This document shows, one piece after another, positions 1 to 11,945 of a DNA stretch of 64,000 nt (position 1 is the first letter of the stretch; each line of letters starts with the position of its first letter). Source of the stretch: Ursus arctos. Taxonomy: Eukaryota > Chordata > Mammalia > Carnivora > Ursidae. The stretch covers positions 36,177,718 to 36,241,717 of the forward strand of contig NW_026622974.1 in the NCBI RefSeq assembly GCF_023065955.2, given 5' to 3'. A program made the position numbers and the translations under genes. The notes under the pieces were generated by a model, which did no database searches, had not been told where the DNA came from, and saw only the letters and a program-made list of their open reading frames with translations.

Positions 1-63
1 AAAGAGTTTGAAGAATTCTATCTCATTTACGATCTGAAATCTAGGGAGAGACAATGGGCTCTT

Positions 64-264
64 TTTTTTTTTTAACATTTTATTTATTTATTTATTTATG
101 TATTTGACAGAGAGAGAGAGAGTACAAGCAGGGGGAGCATCAGGGAAAGGGAGAGAGAGAGGGAGAAGCAGGTTCCCCGTTAAGCAGGGAGCCCAATGTG
201 GGGCTCTATCCCAGGACTCTGAGCCGAAGATAGATGCCTAACCGACTGAGCCACCCAGGTACCT
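64..264 (-). mobile_element. CAN-SINE (SINEC), full length
   Basis: The A-rich tail appears as a T-run followed by tttatttattta; a GA-rich body follows, and the tRNA-like head is at the right ('gactgagccacccaggt'). A perfect 16-bp TSD, gagacaatgggctctt, lies at 48-63 and 265-280, which fixes both ends. It is a non-autonomous tRNA-Lys-derived retroposon mobilised by L1 machinery. Confidence 0.95.
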
Positions 265-280
265 GAGACAATGGGCTCTT

Positions 281-744
281 AACCATCTTCAGAGCAGAGG
301 GAAGACAACATAAATTTTAGTGCGAATGAGTATTACCCAACAGGATTTGAATACTTTTGAAATTGCTTTAACTCTCATCTATGAAATAATGAAAACATTT
401 CATACAATTGCTATCTTACCCAGCTTATAACTGAAACAGCAATAAGCAACTGCATGTAAGCTTTGGTACCGCACGGCCTCAGCAGTGTAGCGAAGTCTGA
501 ACCGTAATAAATGTTAGAACAGAGTGGAATGGAGAGGTGTTCATTATGAGACTGACGGCCAATGTTCATGCCAGGAGTGCCTCCCAGCTTGTTATTATCT
601 GGTAAAGTTCTAGAAACTGTCAGTTCCTGTCACTGGGCAAGAGGAAGATGATTGTTCTGCTACCGACCGCGGAGGCCAGGGTCTTCTGGGGCTCACCCAT
701 GAACCCCAAACATTCTCCCCAGAGGAGCCACAAAAATTACTCAC
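281..744. other. Unique sequence, nothing assigned
   Basis: No repeat family, coding frame or RNA gene is recognised between the first SINE and the first L2 fragment. Confidence 0.5.
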
Positions 745-1120
745 CTAACTTTGCTGAGGATGTATTTTGTCCTGTGCACGATGCCTGGATCTGAAGGCAC
801 AGAGATGGGAGACATAGTCCCTGCCAAGAGGAACTCCCTATTGGCATGGGAAATTGACTTGTGAAGTGCATAATAATTATAACGCCCTGTGTGAAGTGCT
901 ACAGTCAAGTGTCATGGACCACAGACAAAAGAAATACCAGCTCTGCCTGGAGGCACCAGCCAATGCTTCACTGAGGAGGTGACATTAGAGCAGGGATAGA
1001 CAGGGGCTTCCTTATTAGGAACCAGGGAGCCATCTTCCAAATACTGAGAACAGCATTTTAGAAGAGGCGAGACAATCTTTTGGAGAATGTTGCATAGCTG
1101 AGGTAGCTGAAGCAAAGATT
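745..1120 (-). mobile_element. L2 LINE 3' fragment
   Basis: Read on + it follows the antisense L2 3' end in order: a 'cctggatctgaaggcacagag' stretch, 'tccctgccaagaggaactccct', then 'gaggaggtgacattagagcagg' near 975. This is an ancient diverged LINE; edges are approximate. Confidence 0.6.
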
Positions 1121-1158
1121 CTACCTCTGTTGAATTTGTTGTTCAGTATCTGATTTCA

Positions 1159-1388
1159 CTTTTTTTTTATTTTTTGGGTTTTTTTTTAGAGAGAGAGAGA
1201 AAGTGAGTCCAGGTACGCAATCGGCAGGGGGTAGGGTGGGTAGGGGCAGACGGAGAGGCAGAGAGAGAATCTTAAGCTCCAGGCCCAGCACAGAACCCAA
1301 TGTGGGGCTCGATCTCACGACCTTGAGATCATGACCTGAGTGAAATCAAGAGCCGGACACTTACCCAACTGAGTCACCCAGGCGCCCC
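1159..1388 (-). mobile_element. CAN-SINE, older subtype
   Basis: T-rich tail, GA-rich body and the head 'caactgagtcacccaggcgcccc' at the right. The middle has the older form with 'cttgagatcatgacctgag' and 'gtgaaatcaagagccgg'. A degenerate TSD (atttcactttttt / atttcagttttta) is plausible. Confidence 0.9.
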
Positions 1389-1914
1389 ACAGCTCATTTC
1401 AGTTTTTACAGCCAACCTCTTCCCATGCAGCTGAGAAGTCGGACTCTTGTTTCTGCATTCCTCACCACCTCCCCCTTTCCTGGCAAGAAAGGCCTATCTC
1501 TCAAGCTCTGCTGCTCGATGCAGCAAGGAGGGGAGGCAGAAAACACACTGAGTGGAGAGTCCTTCTGCTGTTAACAGCATTGTTGGGGTTGAAATTTCCA
1601 GGGGCAGGGTCTGTGGGGTCAGTGACACCCCCAGTGTCCAGAAGCAGTGTCCAGAGAGAGTGACAGTGGTGGGGAAAAGCATAGGAGCATTGTTCTGTGG
1701 TGGCCGTAGTTAACAGGCTCAACTGTCTTGCTTCTGTAGTCTGCTTTTGGCTGTGGTTTTTCTACTTAGTCTCCCTTTCTTCCTGCCTTTTCTGAGTCTG
1801 GTTCTTCAATCTTCCCAAGATTTCTATGAGCTACTCAATATATCCTATCATAAATCCCCCCCCCCTTTTTTTAGTCAGCCATAATTCTTGCAACTAATGA
1901 CCCTACTTAGGTCA
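1389..1914. other. Unique sequence, nothing assigned
   Basis: Contains a C10/T7 homopolymer junction at about 1856-1872. No gene or repeat family is recognised. Confidence 0.4.
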
Positions 1915-2320
1915 ATAGTGTTCATGTTTGAGTTGAGAAAGGGCAGAGTGTGAAGGATCTCATGCTATGCTAATTTTTTTTTCATATTGAAGGCCTAAAG
2001 TAAGGGAATGATATGATCATATTTGTATTTTAAAAAATTATTCTGTTGTTGACCTTGAGATTGGTAAAGAAAAGAATAAAGACAGGAGTCCAGGTAGAAG
2101 ACTATTGTGATGGTGGCAAGAGGTAATGAAGGCTTTAAAAGAAAAAAGCTGTGCATGAGAGAGAGAGAAAGAGGATTTGAGAGATTTTCCAGAAGCTAAA
2201 TGTATTGGTTCGAGTGACTTATACTTGGGGTAGAGGGATGATGGCTTCAGGTCTTCTAGCCTGGGTGAATGGATGGATAGAAGGGTGATGGGGTCATTGA
2301 TCAGGTAAGCCAAAGAGGTT
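1915..2320 (-). mobile_element. L2 LINE fragment (RT C-terminal region)
   Basis: The + strand carries the antisense L2 order: 'gggaatgatatgatcatat', 'ggagtccaggtagaagactat', 'tgtgatggtggcaag', then a region ending 'ggtgaatggatgg'. It may be the same ancient L2 as 745-1120, split by the SINE between them. Confidence 0.55.
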
Positions 2321-2641
2321 TTGGATACATTGAATTATCGAATTTAAGGTACAATTATCCCATAGGCAGGTGCATATAAGAAATGAACTGGAGCAGAAAA
2401 GTGAGGGATGGAAAAGTATGAATGACCTTTTAGGTGATCAGAGTAGATGAAGCACCTTTGAGAGCTACAGATAGGTAAATAGTTGGCTAAAGAAAATATC
2501 CTCAAGAATATCAACAGTAACCACTCTGAAAGCTACTTTACAACTTCTTTCAATCCAATGACCAGCTATTTGTTGCATAATTTGTGAAAAGTGTTCAAAC
2601 TCAATTTTAGTTAGCAAAAAGAAATACACTATGATTTTGTT
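2321..2641. other. Unique sequence, nothing assigned
   Basis: AT-rich sequence with no recognised feature. Confidence 0.4.
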
Positions 2642-2658
2642 TGGTAATTTACATTTTA

Positions 2659-2862
2659 TTTTTTTATTTTTTTTAAGATTTTATTTATATATTCGACAGA
2701 GATAGAGACAGCCAGCGAGAGAGGGAACACAAGCAGGGGGAGTGGAAGAGGAAGAAGCAGGCTCCTAGTGGAAGAGCCTGATGTGGGGCTCGATCCCATA
2801 CCACCGGGATCACGCCCTGAGCCGAAGGCAGACGCTTAACCGCTGTGCCACCCAGGCGCCCC
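2659..2862 (-). mobile_element. CAN-SINE, full length
   Basis: Antisense tail, GA-rich body, and head 'gtgccacccaggcgcc'. The TSD tggtaatttacatttta is perfect at 2642-2658 and 2863-2879. The 'taaccgctgtgccaccc' form marks the young 'ggcacagcggttaa' subfamily. Confidence 0.96.
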
Positions 2863-3145
2863 TGGTAATTTACATTTTAAAAGCAGGAGAACATCTTTTC
2901 ACAGGCCATATGGCACGGAACCCCAATTTATAAAACATCTGAAACCAGAGAGGCTCTGGTTGAAACAGGCACAGAGGCCAGGAGTCCCAAGACGGCCTTG
3001 AGCCACCTCCTCAGAATCCTAAGGCTCCAGACAGAATATCCATCTGTGTGTTATGCGTATGTGGGCCCTCCAGCCTCCCTCCGAAGTTCCCCCAGTCCTT
3101 ACCTGTGCTCGCTGACGGGTCTGCCTTGTCTCTCTTCTGCTGCAG

Positions 3146-3263
3146 CAGGAGCTCCGCTGCCACTGCCACCACGGAGACCCAGAGTCCGCACCGAGGCAGC
3201 GTCTCAGGGTACGGGCGAAGTTCCCTAACCTGGTGTCAGAACAGCGCTCGATGCCCAGCACAG
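3146..3263 (+). other. Candidate exon (118 bp), gene unknown
   Basis: A pyrimidine tract ending in tctcttctgctgcag (AG at 3144-3145) precedes the stretch, and cacag|gtgagcg (GT at 3264-3265) follows. Read from 3146 in frame 1, all 39 codons are open, beginning QELRCHCHHGDPESAP and ending in phase 1. The local sequence is GC-rich with several CpGs. On the other strand, gcacag|gtaagg at about 3098-3108 is an equally good donor, so the strand is uncertain. I recognise no protein family. It could be an lncRNA exon, an alternative exon, or chance; no flanking exon was identified. Confidence 0.25.
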
Positions 3264-4594
3264 GTGAGCGGGAGGACTTTTCTCCCACGCTCGGACGCGC
3301 CTTTCTCCCAAAGCACATTTAAATATTTCCATCTGCCTACGGTCATTGCGTTTTGAACAAATCTGTGTAACTCGTCCAGATGGGAGGTATACCATACCCC
3401 CCCTTCTATCTATACCTTCTTTCACTGAACTCACCCTGAAAAAACAAAAACATGGACAAATAAATGAAGTCAGATATGTTTGTAACGGTGTGCTTGTGTG
3501 CATACATACGCGTGTGTACGGATATGTGTGTGGAGGAGACGACACTGTCAGAATCCTGCTACCCACGGAACACAGCTTAAAAATCATCGGACGGTGTTGG
3601 AAAGAACAATGGCTTTGTCACCATACTTATCTCTCCGGATTCCCCCCTCCCCGGATTGTTAAGTCACAATAGTGTTGGTAAGTACTTGGCATTGGTAGGT
3701 GCTTAGCAAATAATTGAGAAAATGGGTCTTCCCTATTTACTTAGATTATTAAAATGGGTGTACTTAGTATGCGCCCTTTGAAGTGGGCTTCCGCTTTGTT
3801 CTCTTTGTCTTTTTCATTCAAAACGGACCTCTTGTACGTGCGCACAGACGTGTTACAGAAGAGATATGTACTGACACACAGACGAGATTTGAACATGTGA
3901 AATCATGAAGTGCGTACGGAGAACTGTAGCTTCTCTTTCTTATGGAGAACTTTGTGTGTACAAGATCCCATTGCAAGATGACTTGAACTGCATAAATATT
4001 TTCAAGATACTCCCAACTAACAATCTGCGAACAAGGGTGGACCTATAGGAATATTGTACAAAAGCATTTGTCCCTTCTGCCTCTGAACAAATTTTTGGAA
4101 CAAGCATGTCATTGGAGCAAAACCCAACAACAAGCATTTTTCAGCAAAACAAGCTTTTGGAATGAAAATAAGCATAAGGGCTATCAGACAGGCAAAATCA
4201 CGCAGATGTTGACTATTTTCATTTTTGTAAAGTAATATTTTGTCAGTTGTCGGTGGCCTTTTTGTACCATATGCTCTTCTCTTCATCCCACTTTATATCA
4301 GACACAGAAAGTTCTTCAAAGAGATTTCCTGTTCCTTGTTAATCCACTCATCCTTTCTTCCTCTTAAATAAGACTTGCACGGAGTAACTATTTATTTAGT
4401 TCAGAAATCTTCAGTTTTTCAGATAATGGCTTAAATTTTCTATTTCATTGTTTGCAAAGCTTTATATTGGAACAACTTTTTAGAGAGGGATAGTACAATG
4501 TTATCATCTATGCTAACAAAAAGTTCTGCATGTTATGTATATTTTTCATTTAAAATTCATCCTTAGAAATGAGACCATTTCTATCCAGGCTGTT
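3264..4594. other. Unique sequence, nothing assigned
   Basis: Mixed-composition DNA with open frames of up to 120 codons on both strands that resemble no family. No repeat is recognised. Confidence 0.4.
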
Positions 4595-4740
4595 CATACA
4601 TTCATTCCTTCATTCATTTATTCAACAAATATTTTGTGGGCACCAGTGACTGATAACTCTGGAGAAGAGCTGTGACTAAGGAAGAGACGGTCCTTGACCT
4701 GACAGGGCTTCACAGCGGTCAGAATCTTAAAAGTTTTTGC
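4595..4740 (-). mobile_element. L2 LINE 3' end
   Basis: Starts with the antisense L2 terminus (cattcattcctt, cattcatttattcaacaaata), then a diverged 'gggcaccagtgactgataactctgg' and 'gacggtccttgacctgacaggg', matching the antisense L2 3' UTR. Confidence 0.75.
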
Positions 4741-7700
4741 AAAAACTACACAGAGAACCCAGAATCTCTGCCAACCACTTTTGGATTCAGTATGAAAAAG
4801 TCAAAAGACACTGGGAATGATACCCTTCCTGTTCCCATATGCTGATGGTCTTACACTTAAATCAATTTTATTATTCTGACTTATTAACTGGGACTTGGCT
4901 CAGATATATGAAACAATTTGTCTGGTAAACCTGATGATTGAACTCAGCTATTTATATTTATGTGTTATACATATGCCTATGTTATATTTAAGATGAATTA
5001 CTCATTAAAATTTCCATGTTGCATGTAAATACTTTCCAATAATAATGTCATTTTTGAGTGTTATCTTAGAAGGCCTATCCTTTTTTATTGCTTAGCTTTA
5101 TAAGGAGGGGTTATCACTGTGAACATGACAAAGAAAGCAGTTGGAACAAAGTTCTTAATTCACCACTGTTTGTTTGCTTTTAATTCAGTATGAAACTGTT
5201 AACCTTTACAAAAAGACAACTAGGAAAACGGCTAAATATTTATTTTCATAATCTCCAGTTTCGCATATTTGTAAGTTCAGAACTGAAATCCTATATCTTC
5301 TCTGACGCCCTGGCAGAGTTAATGGTACAAACTCCTTTTTTGAACTTTTTCCCTGACTTAGTCTCTTAATTTTTTATGGCTCTAAAAAATAAAACATGAA
5401 AAGGCAAAGCCAGATATATTTTATCTTTCATGTATGACAGATGTTCCCTCACCCATGCTTCATGGGCATAATCCGGCTTTTGAAAACATGGAGATGGATG
5501 TTGCTGCCAGCAAAGCCCCTGAAAAGAGGACTAGCTACATCTTGACGAGCAAATCCTTCGTAATGAGTCTTAGGGCCCTCTACTCTTCAGTCTTCTGAGG
5601 AGAGTCTGCCTTGAGTGGTAAAAAGTCAGCATGAGACTGAAATGTAAAAAGTGACTCTAAGTCTCCCGACGGTGGTAGCGGCCATTTGGATAGAACCCCT
5701 TCTATCGGCGCCATTTTAAATTTATGTGATCCGTTGCTTTTTGGTTTTGTTTTGTTTTTAAATATTAGAGGCACGAAGGTGAAGTCCAAGCAGTTTGATT
5801 TTCAAGATGGCCATGGAAACACAGGTGTTCATATGGATATTTTAATGGGCCAATAAGGAAAAATAAGTTTATTAGCTCGAAACGTGAAACAAACCAGAGG
5901 CTCTAGCTACCAAACTGGTACGAGATGTAGGTCTGCTTTAATCATCACAGGACAGAGACGCTCTCTCTGGGTTCACGCTGATCCTGTCTCCTTATAATGC
6001 TGGCAGACAGAGCAGCTTTGCCTTTCAGATTTTCACCCAGTTATTTTTAGTTCTTCTGAAGCCTGGGAAATAAGAAATATAACCTCCTTGAAAAATCCAA
6101 GCGAGCCAACCATAGCAGGGCCTCTGAATCTGATTAGATAAAACAACAAAGAGGTTCTGTCAGGGCAGCGGCAGGAAGAGCCAAGGTGGGTGGCAATCTC
6201 TGCTCAACTCAGGGGAAATGTAGCCTCAAAGAATTCAAAAGTGGGTGAAAAAAATAACATAAGCACTAGACAACTTTCCCACATCTCAGGTCACTCTCTA
6301 AATACAGCTAGAAAAATTTTCCCCACACTAGACTTTTTTTTTTAATTTTTGAAGTATAATAAACAGTATGTGAATGTATGTTTATCCTAAGCCCCACGCT
6401 GAGAGAGAGATTCGCTCTCTGCTAGTGTTTGGGCCCGACGCGAACCATTTTTCATCCCTCTTATTCGCTTGGAAGGTAAATCAGGAAAAATTTAAGTTAT
6501 AATAGTAGGTATTTGTTTCTAATTCTCTAATTTGATGTTGAAGTGATTCGATGCATTCCTTTCCCTCCATTTTTAAAATGGAAGCGGATCATGGGAGTCA
6601 GTGCCGGGTGGAAATTCTCCCCTTAGGTGCCATTGAGAAATAAAGTCTGTTCCAGTTCTACCCCTGGATTCCTGGGTCTGCCAGATTTTAGCCGGGTGAA
6701 CAGGAGGCAGAGTCTAACGAGGGAGTGGGGGTGCTCGATGTGCTGACAGTTGTCATCAGTAGATTTGACAGGGCTACTGAATAAGCAACGTTATGCGTGC
6801 CTGTCCCCAGCATCACCACTTTGTAAAAGAAAACAAATAAAAGGGGGCTGGGTACTGAAATACAAGAGAATGGACATCTGGCATCTTTCAGGCTTGGGAA
6901 GGCACTGAAGTGCTCTGTTCTTCGATCTCACTGTTCAAGATGGAGAGATTGTCTTCCATGCCACATTCATTTGATAACTGGGAAATCACTCCAGATTCTT
7001 GCCCATTTCCCCCTATATTGCTGATGTCCATGTTAAAACTGGAGAAGCTAAAAAAAGGTCAAATTATAATAAGGCATTTAATTTGTTTCTTAGCTATGAG
7101 TGAAGTCAACCAGACTATACTTCCTTCGCTTTTCGCTCTGAATTTTTCAACCGTTCTCTTCAGCAATATACCGATTCTTCTTTAACATGGTATGAGCAGC
7201 TGAGAGGAACTGTGGCAGATGTGGGAGAGGGTTTTAGTGAAGGAAGTGGAGCACAGTTGGGCCAGGGATTCCTACAGCCAGTGTGGAGGGATGGGAGGCA
7301 TTCGGGTTTAGAAGAGGATGAGGAAACAGGGATGGTGGGCTCAGCTGAGATCCCAGCAGGGACCATGACTCCACCAGATTCCACCGCTTAAGCCGGGTCT
7401 CTGTGAAGCTGTTCCCTGCAGATGCACAGGTCTTTGGTGTCTTGTCGCAGATTCCATGATGGTTGTGGATACTATGGGGCATCCAGAAGTAAACGAACCA
7501 TCATTTCACCCCTATTCCTTCAAATCTGAGAGCACCACTGATGATCCCTAAGCACAGAGGTGAAGATGATCTTGGCTTCCCTGCCCCCTTGGCACTGAGC
7601 ACCTGGCCTGGGATCAACTGTCTGGTGTGAGCTAGTTCTGTCTCTTTCTTGTGTCCCCATTGTGCAATGCCATGTAGGAGTGGGAATGGAACTTGCGTCT

Positions 7701-8161
7701 CAATCACTTGTGGCTCTGTTAGTTTAGGGATCCTTGGAGTCAGACTTGGAAATCTGATGACCCCTCTCCAGACAGCCACCTACACCTTTCTGCTTTTTCC
7801 ATTGCAGACACTATGGCACTAAGGTATTAGGAGATTTCTGCTATTAAAATATTATGCAACATTTTATCTCATACACTCATTTTTACCCGAAGAAAACACC
7901 TTGACCAAGCATGTTTATCTGTCCTGTGAAATATATAATAGTGGTTCCTGGTTTGCACTTTCATGAGGCCAGATTGTGGGCTCACCTGTACAGAAGAGTT
8001 CTGGCTGCCATTGACAACTTCTCTGTTTCAAGTTTCATGTGTTGCTTGTGAGATAGACAATTTACACTAAAAAATCCTGAATTCCTCATTTAGAATATAC
8101 ATTCAAAAAAGAAGTCATAGGGCCCATGACCTAATTTTAAACTTTAGATGAACTTTGTAAT
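4741..8161. other. Unique AT-rich stretch
   Basis: No exon is supported. Noted inside: three YY1-like sites between 5677 and 5813, a possible short L1 3'-UTR scrap near 6330-6390 ('tttttgaagtataataaac'), and a GC-richer block at 7190-7780 open in several antisense frames. No product is recognised. Confidence 0.4.
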
Positions 8162-8176
8162 TAAAAGTTTGTGTTA

Positions 8177-8373
8177 GGGGCGCCTGGGTGGCTCAGTCAT
8201 TAAGCACCTGCCTTCGGCTGAGGGCGTGATCCCGGCGTTCTGGGATCGAGCCCCACTTCAGTCTCCTCTGCTGGAAGCCTGCTTCTTCCTCTCCCACTCC
8301 CCCCGCTTGTGTTCCCTCTCTCACTGGCTGTCTCTCTCTCTGTCAAATAAATAAATAAAATCTTTTAAAAAAA
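8177..8373 (+). mobile_element. CAN-SINE, full length
   Basis: Head ggggcgcctgggtggctcag at 8177, body ccttcggctgagggcgtgat, CT-rich segment, then tgtcaaataaataaataaaa tail. Perfect 15-bp TSD taaaagtttgtgtta at 8162-8176 and 8374-8388. Confidence 0.97.
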
Positions 8374-8523
8374 TAAAAGTTTGTGTTAAAATCGATTACG
8401 CAGTTATCTCTCAGTCTAAGGAATAGTAGATAAGTCATTACTTTCTAGGCATTGGTTTTCCCATCTGCAAAATAAAACACATTTAGGGAGAATTTTTCAG
8501 TTTGCCAAGTGTCTTCCCGCATG

Positions 8524-8549
8524 CTCTCTCTCTCTCTTTTTTTTTTTTA
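8524..8549. repeat. (CT)n followed by poly-T
   Basis: Seven CT dinucleotides run directly into 12 T residues, a pure pyrimidine tract. Confidence 0.9.
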
Positions 8550-11500
8550 ACATTCTAGACGTTTCGGCTAGATGGTCTGTAAGTGTCCCCCAGCTTTAAA
8601 CTTCTATGAGTCTGTGGCTACACTTCTGTTATAGGATACAGACTGGAGGTGGTTTCTAACAACGGAAGCACTAGAATGAACCGACTGCGTGCAGTGGAGT
8701 GACGTAGGAATGCTCTTCATAAGGTCCTTGTATCTTTAGATAGCACTTCTAAAAATCACCATATGGTGCTCAGACTTTTTGTTTAAAGGGTCAGAGACTC
8801 ATCATCTGGGGGTTCCGAAGTGGAGGAGACAGTCTGTCAGTGCCCTGGGAGCCAGAGCAGCTGAGCATTTGAAGTCAGGCAGCCACCCACATAGTGCCAA
8901 ATTTGCCACCGTGGAGTTGTCTGTGCGAGCTCTCCAAGAGAGCACAAAGAATACGACACCTGTCTTCTCGTTTATTCCCTTTCTTTCAGCATCTTTTTCA
9001 CTAATCACCTCTGAACTGCATCAGTACAAGAAATAAACAGTGGCAGAGCCGAGGCTCCGGCAGAGCACTCAAAGACTCTCTCCAAAATGTGTCTGGAGAA
9101 TAATACCCAGATTAAGCCGAAAGACCGGGCTGTTCTCTTTGTTGTTGCAAGCTTTTTGAAAATGTTCATTTCCTTAATGTGATAAGAAGCTGAAACATTT
9201 TCAAAGAAATAAGAATTTGGTCAGGATCAATAGAGTCTCGGTCTTAGCCAGCCCTTTTAGGGAATAATTTCACCGAAATTCTCTCAAGCTTCTCGTTCTG
9301 ATTTGGAGAACCATTTGACCAGTACTGTGGAATGCTCCCGTTTTTGAGAGGGTATAAGGCATGCATACGGGCATTTGCTCACTAAGGAAAGACTTTTGCG
9401 ATCTGAAAACAGCAGACTGTAATTCTAGGAGAAAGCACACAGAACTTAAATTTCTTCCTTGAAAATTCACAGAGGAAGATTGAGGTCTTTTAAAGCTCAG
9501 GATTATTCCTTAACTATTGTGTGTGTTACTAATTCTGTATTCAGTCCTGCTATGTGAGGAGTTCTGTCGAGTACCGGAGCAGAGGCTCAACGGCTGACTC
9601 ATCTTCGGGTTTGGATTACACGTGTGGGGTTGTGTTCTGGATGGAGCTTTCTGGAATAGCAACACTCCATCAAAAACACAGTGGCACACCTGTGCTCCAA
9701 ATGGTTGAGTAAGACAAAACATATGACATCAAAACGCTGGGAATCGTATTAAAAAGAAAAAGAAGAATGAAGCCTGTAGTAAAGAGAAAGACAGCACCAA
9801 AGCGCTAATACACAGGAAGAGCCGAGAGTTTTACGTTTGTTGCTCATGAAAGGACTGATCCATCACCGAACCGCCGCTCATAAGCCAGGTTTGTTCCGCC
9901 TGATGTTGACACGAGCACCATATACACAGTGCGTGGAAAGTTGCTCTTCTGGATGACCCTCCCTAAAAAATAAATTAACATCACAAGTCGCACAACGAGC
10001 AATGACTGCTGCTACGTTTCCAAAGGCTCTAAAATACCCCAAAGGAGGTCACAATGGCTTCTTCTGGAATTTTCAATGGTAACTGATGGTGTAGAATAGA
10101 TTTTGCTATTTTCAGGGAGGAGGCTAAAAATTCATGCTTAATATTAAAAGAAGGAATTTATGTCTTTGTTTTTCATATTAAACTTTCACAAATTACCTTT
10201 CCAACTTAATGAATTCTTACACAGGTGCCTGAGGGGAAAGTGTCAATCTGGTTGAACTTTCAATTTTACATAATTTATTTTTTATGGATATATTTTAAAA
10301 CAAATGTATTAGAAATTTTTCTGTTTGCATAGTCCTCTCTACTTAATTGGCTGCAAGAAATTGATCTTGCATGTAGAGAAGTGCAAGCAGACAAGCGTTA
10401 AGAATAGAACTTCTGATAGATAAAAGCTTATTTCTATAAGCGGTTGATGTTTAATAACTGAGTTTGAACTTCCGTTCACTGAAACTGGCTATATTATAGA
10501 CCTTTCATAGTTATCTACATAGATTTATATTGTTTTTCCTTCTTATAATTCTTACTTCTATTGCTCTCCTTCCTTCAACCACGTGGCCTTATTAGACAAT
10601 AAGAGCACATTGCCTGTTGGATAATATGTCCAGATTGCAATTTTTTTCAAAGAGAGCTTCTATATTGAGATTGCAACGGATATCGGTTTTAATCAAGTAC
10701 TTTCTCCCCCAGGCTCTATGCATCACATGCATGAGATAGCTGTCTACCAATATTAGTGCTGCCCCTTCCTGTGGTCTAAAACATGGGAACTGAAATTAAC
10801 ACCAGAGTTTGAAAAATCTGCCTTTCTAGTAAACTATATGCACAGACTTTTTCTGGAAATATCACAGGAGAAATGATTATTAAAATCACTAACTACTTTT
10901 CATATCGGGCTCGCAGGAAACACAATCATAGACTCTAACTTGGAAGTTTGGTGCCACCATGGTCTTTATTGAGAAACATGTGGCTGACAATTGAGAAGCT
11001 GGGAAATATTGTGTGGATTAAAGGAAATAAATTAAGAGCTGAGTTATATAAATCTTGAGTGCTCGTTGCACCTGGAATCATTTTCATGGCAGTACATACA
11101 ATTGGTCTTTCTCTTCTTTAAAGTATTCTGGCTGCAGAATGAAAATTGCTGTTTCGAGTAAGTACTATCCAAAATCTTTCATTTGGCTACTCAAAAAAGA
11201 TTTTTTTTTTCTGCGATTTACAGGAAGTACCAGAGAATTTTTGGTAGAGATTAACAAATTCTTCTGTCACACATCTTTAATCCTAATATTTTCTCCTTGT
11301 GCATTTTTCTTTAGCTTTCACTGAATCCATTTAACTTAGCCTATGCTTAATATTCTCAGAAAGTTTGGGGAGTTGACGCAGACCGACTTTGGTAGAGACC
11401 ATCTGGAGATGGTATATGAAGCTTTAGGGCATTTTAAAAGAGAGAGTTTTGAGGGCACTGAACATACTGAATTTGTCTGTAGGAGAAGAGAAATAAACAT

Positions 11501-11599
11501 TAGTTTCCCTTCATACTGTGTTTAGGGAGAAAGATAAAAGGATGGCGATATTGCCATTTTGGAGCTCCTATTGCACCGAAGCATTCTTCTAAGTATTCT
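8550..11599. other. Unique AT-rich stretch
   Basis: About 3 kb without a recognised repeat, which is longer than typical for this window. It has no convincing exon. Low repeat content is compatible with conserved regulatory sequence, but this cannot be judged without alignment. Confidence 0.4.
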
Positions 11600-11945
11600 A
11601 TGTACATGACCCAGTAATATGAGCATTTATGGAGTGCTTAATATGTGTCAAACTCTGGCTAAAGCCCTTTAAGTACATTAACTCACTGAATCCTTACCAG
11701 GAACCCTATTAGGTACATGCTTTGTTATCTCACTTTGCAGTTGAGGAAAGTGAAGCTGCCCGGATGTAGAGCTCTTCTAGCTTGCCTCTCTAGACTATTC
11801 TCTTCCTCAATATCTGTCACATCCCGCAAGATGGGCATATCTAAAAGTATTCTTTCTGCACACACGTGAGGGTACAAGAAGCTCGGTGATTCAGTCACTT
11901 CCCCCAGACCACACAGCTCTAGAGTGTAGAGCCAGGAAGGGACCC
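11600..11945 (-). mobile_element. MIR SINE, interrupted
   Basis: Antisense MIR core: 'tggagtgcttaatatgtgtcaaac', 'cccttt..gtacattaactcac', 'cagttgaggaaagtg', then after a break 'cggtgattcagtcacttcccc' and 'accacacagctctagagt'. The MIR is split by a 120-bp block (11758-11877) flanked by gaagct on each side. Confidence 0.75.
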
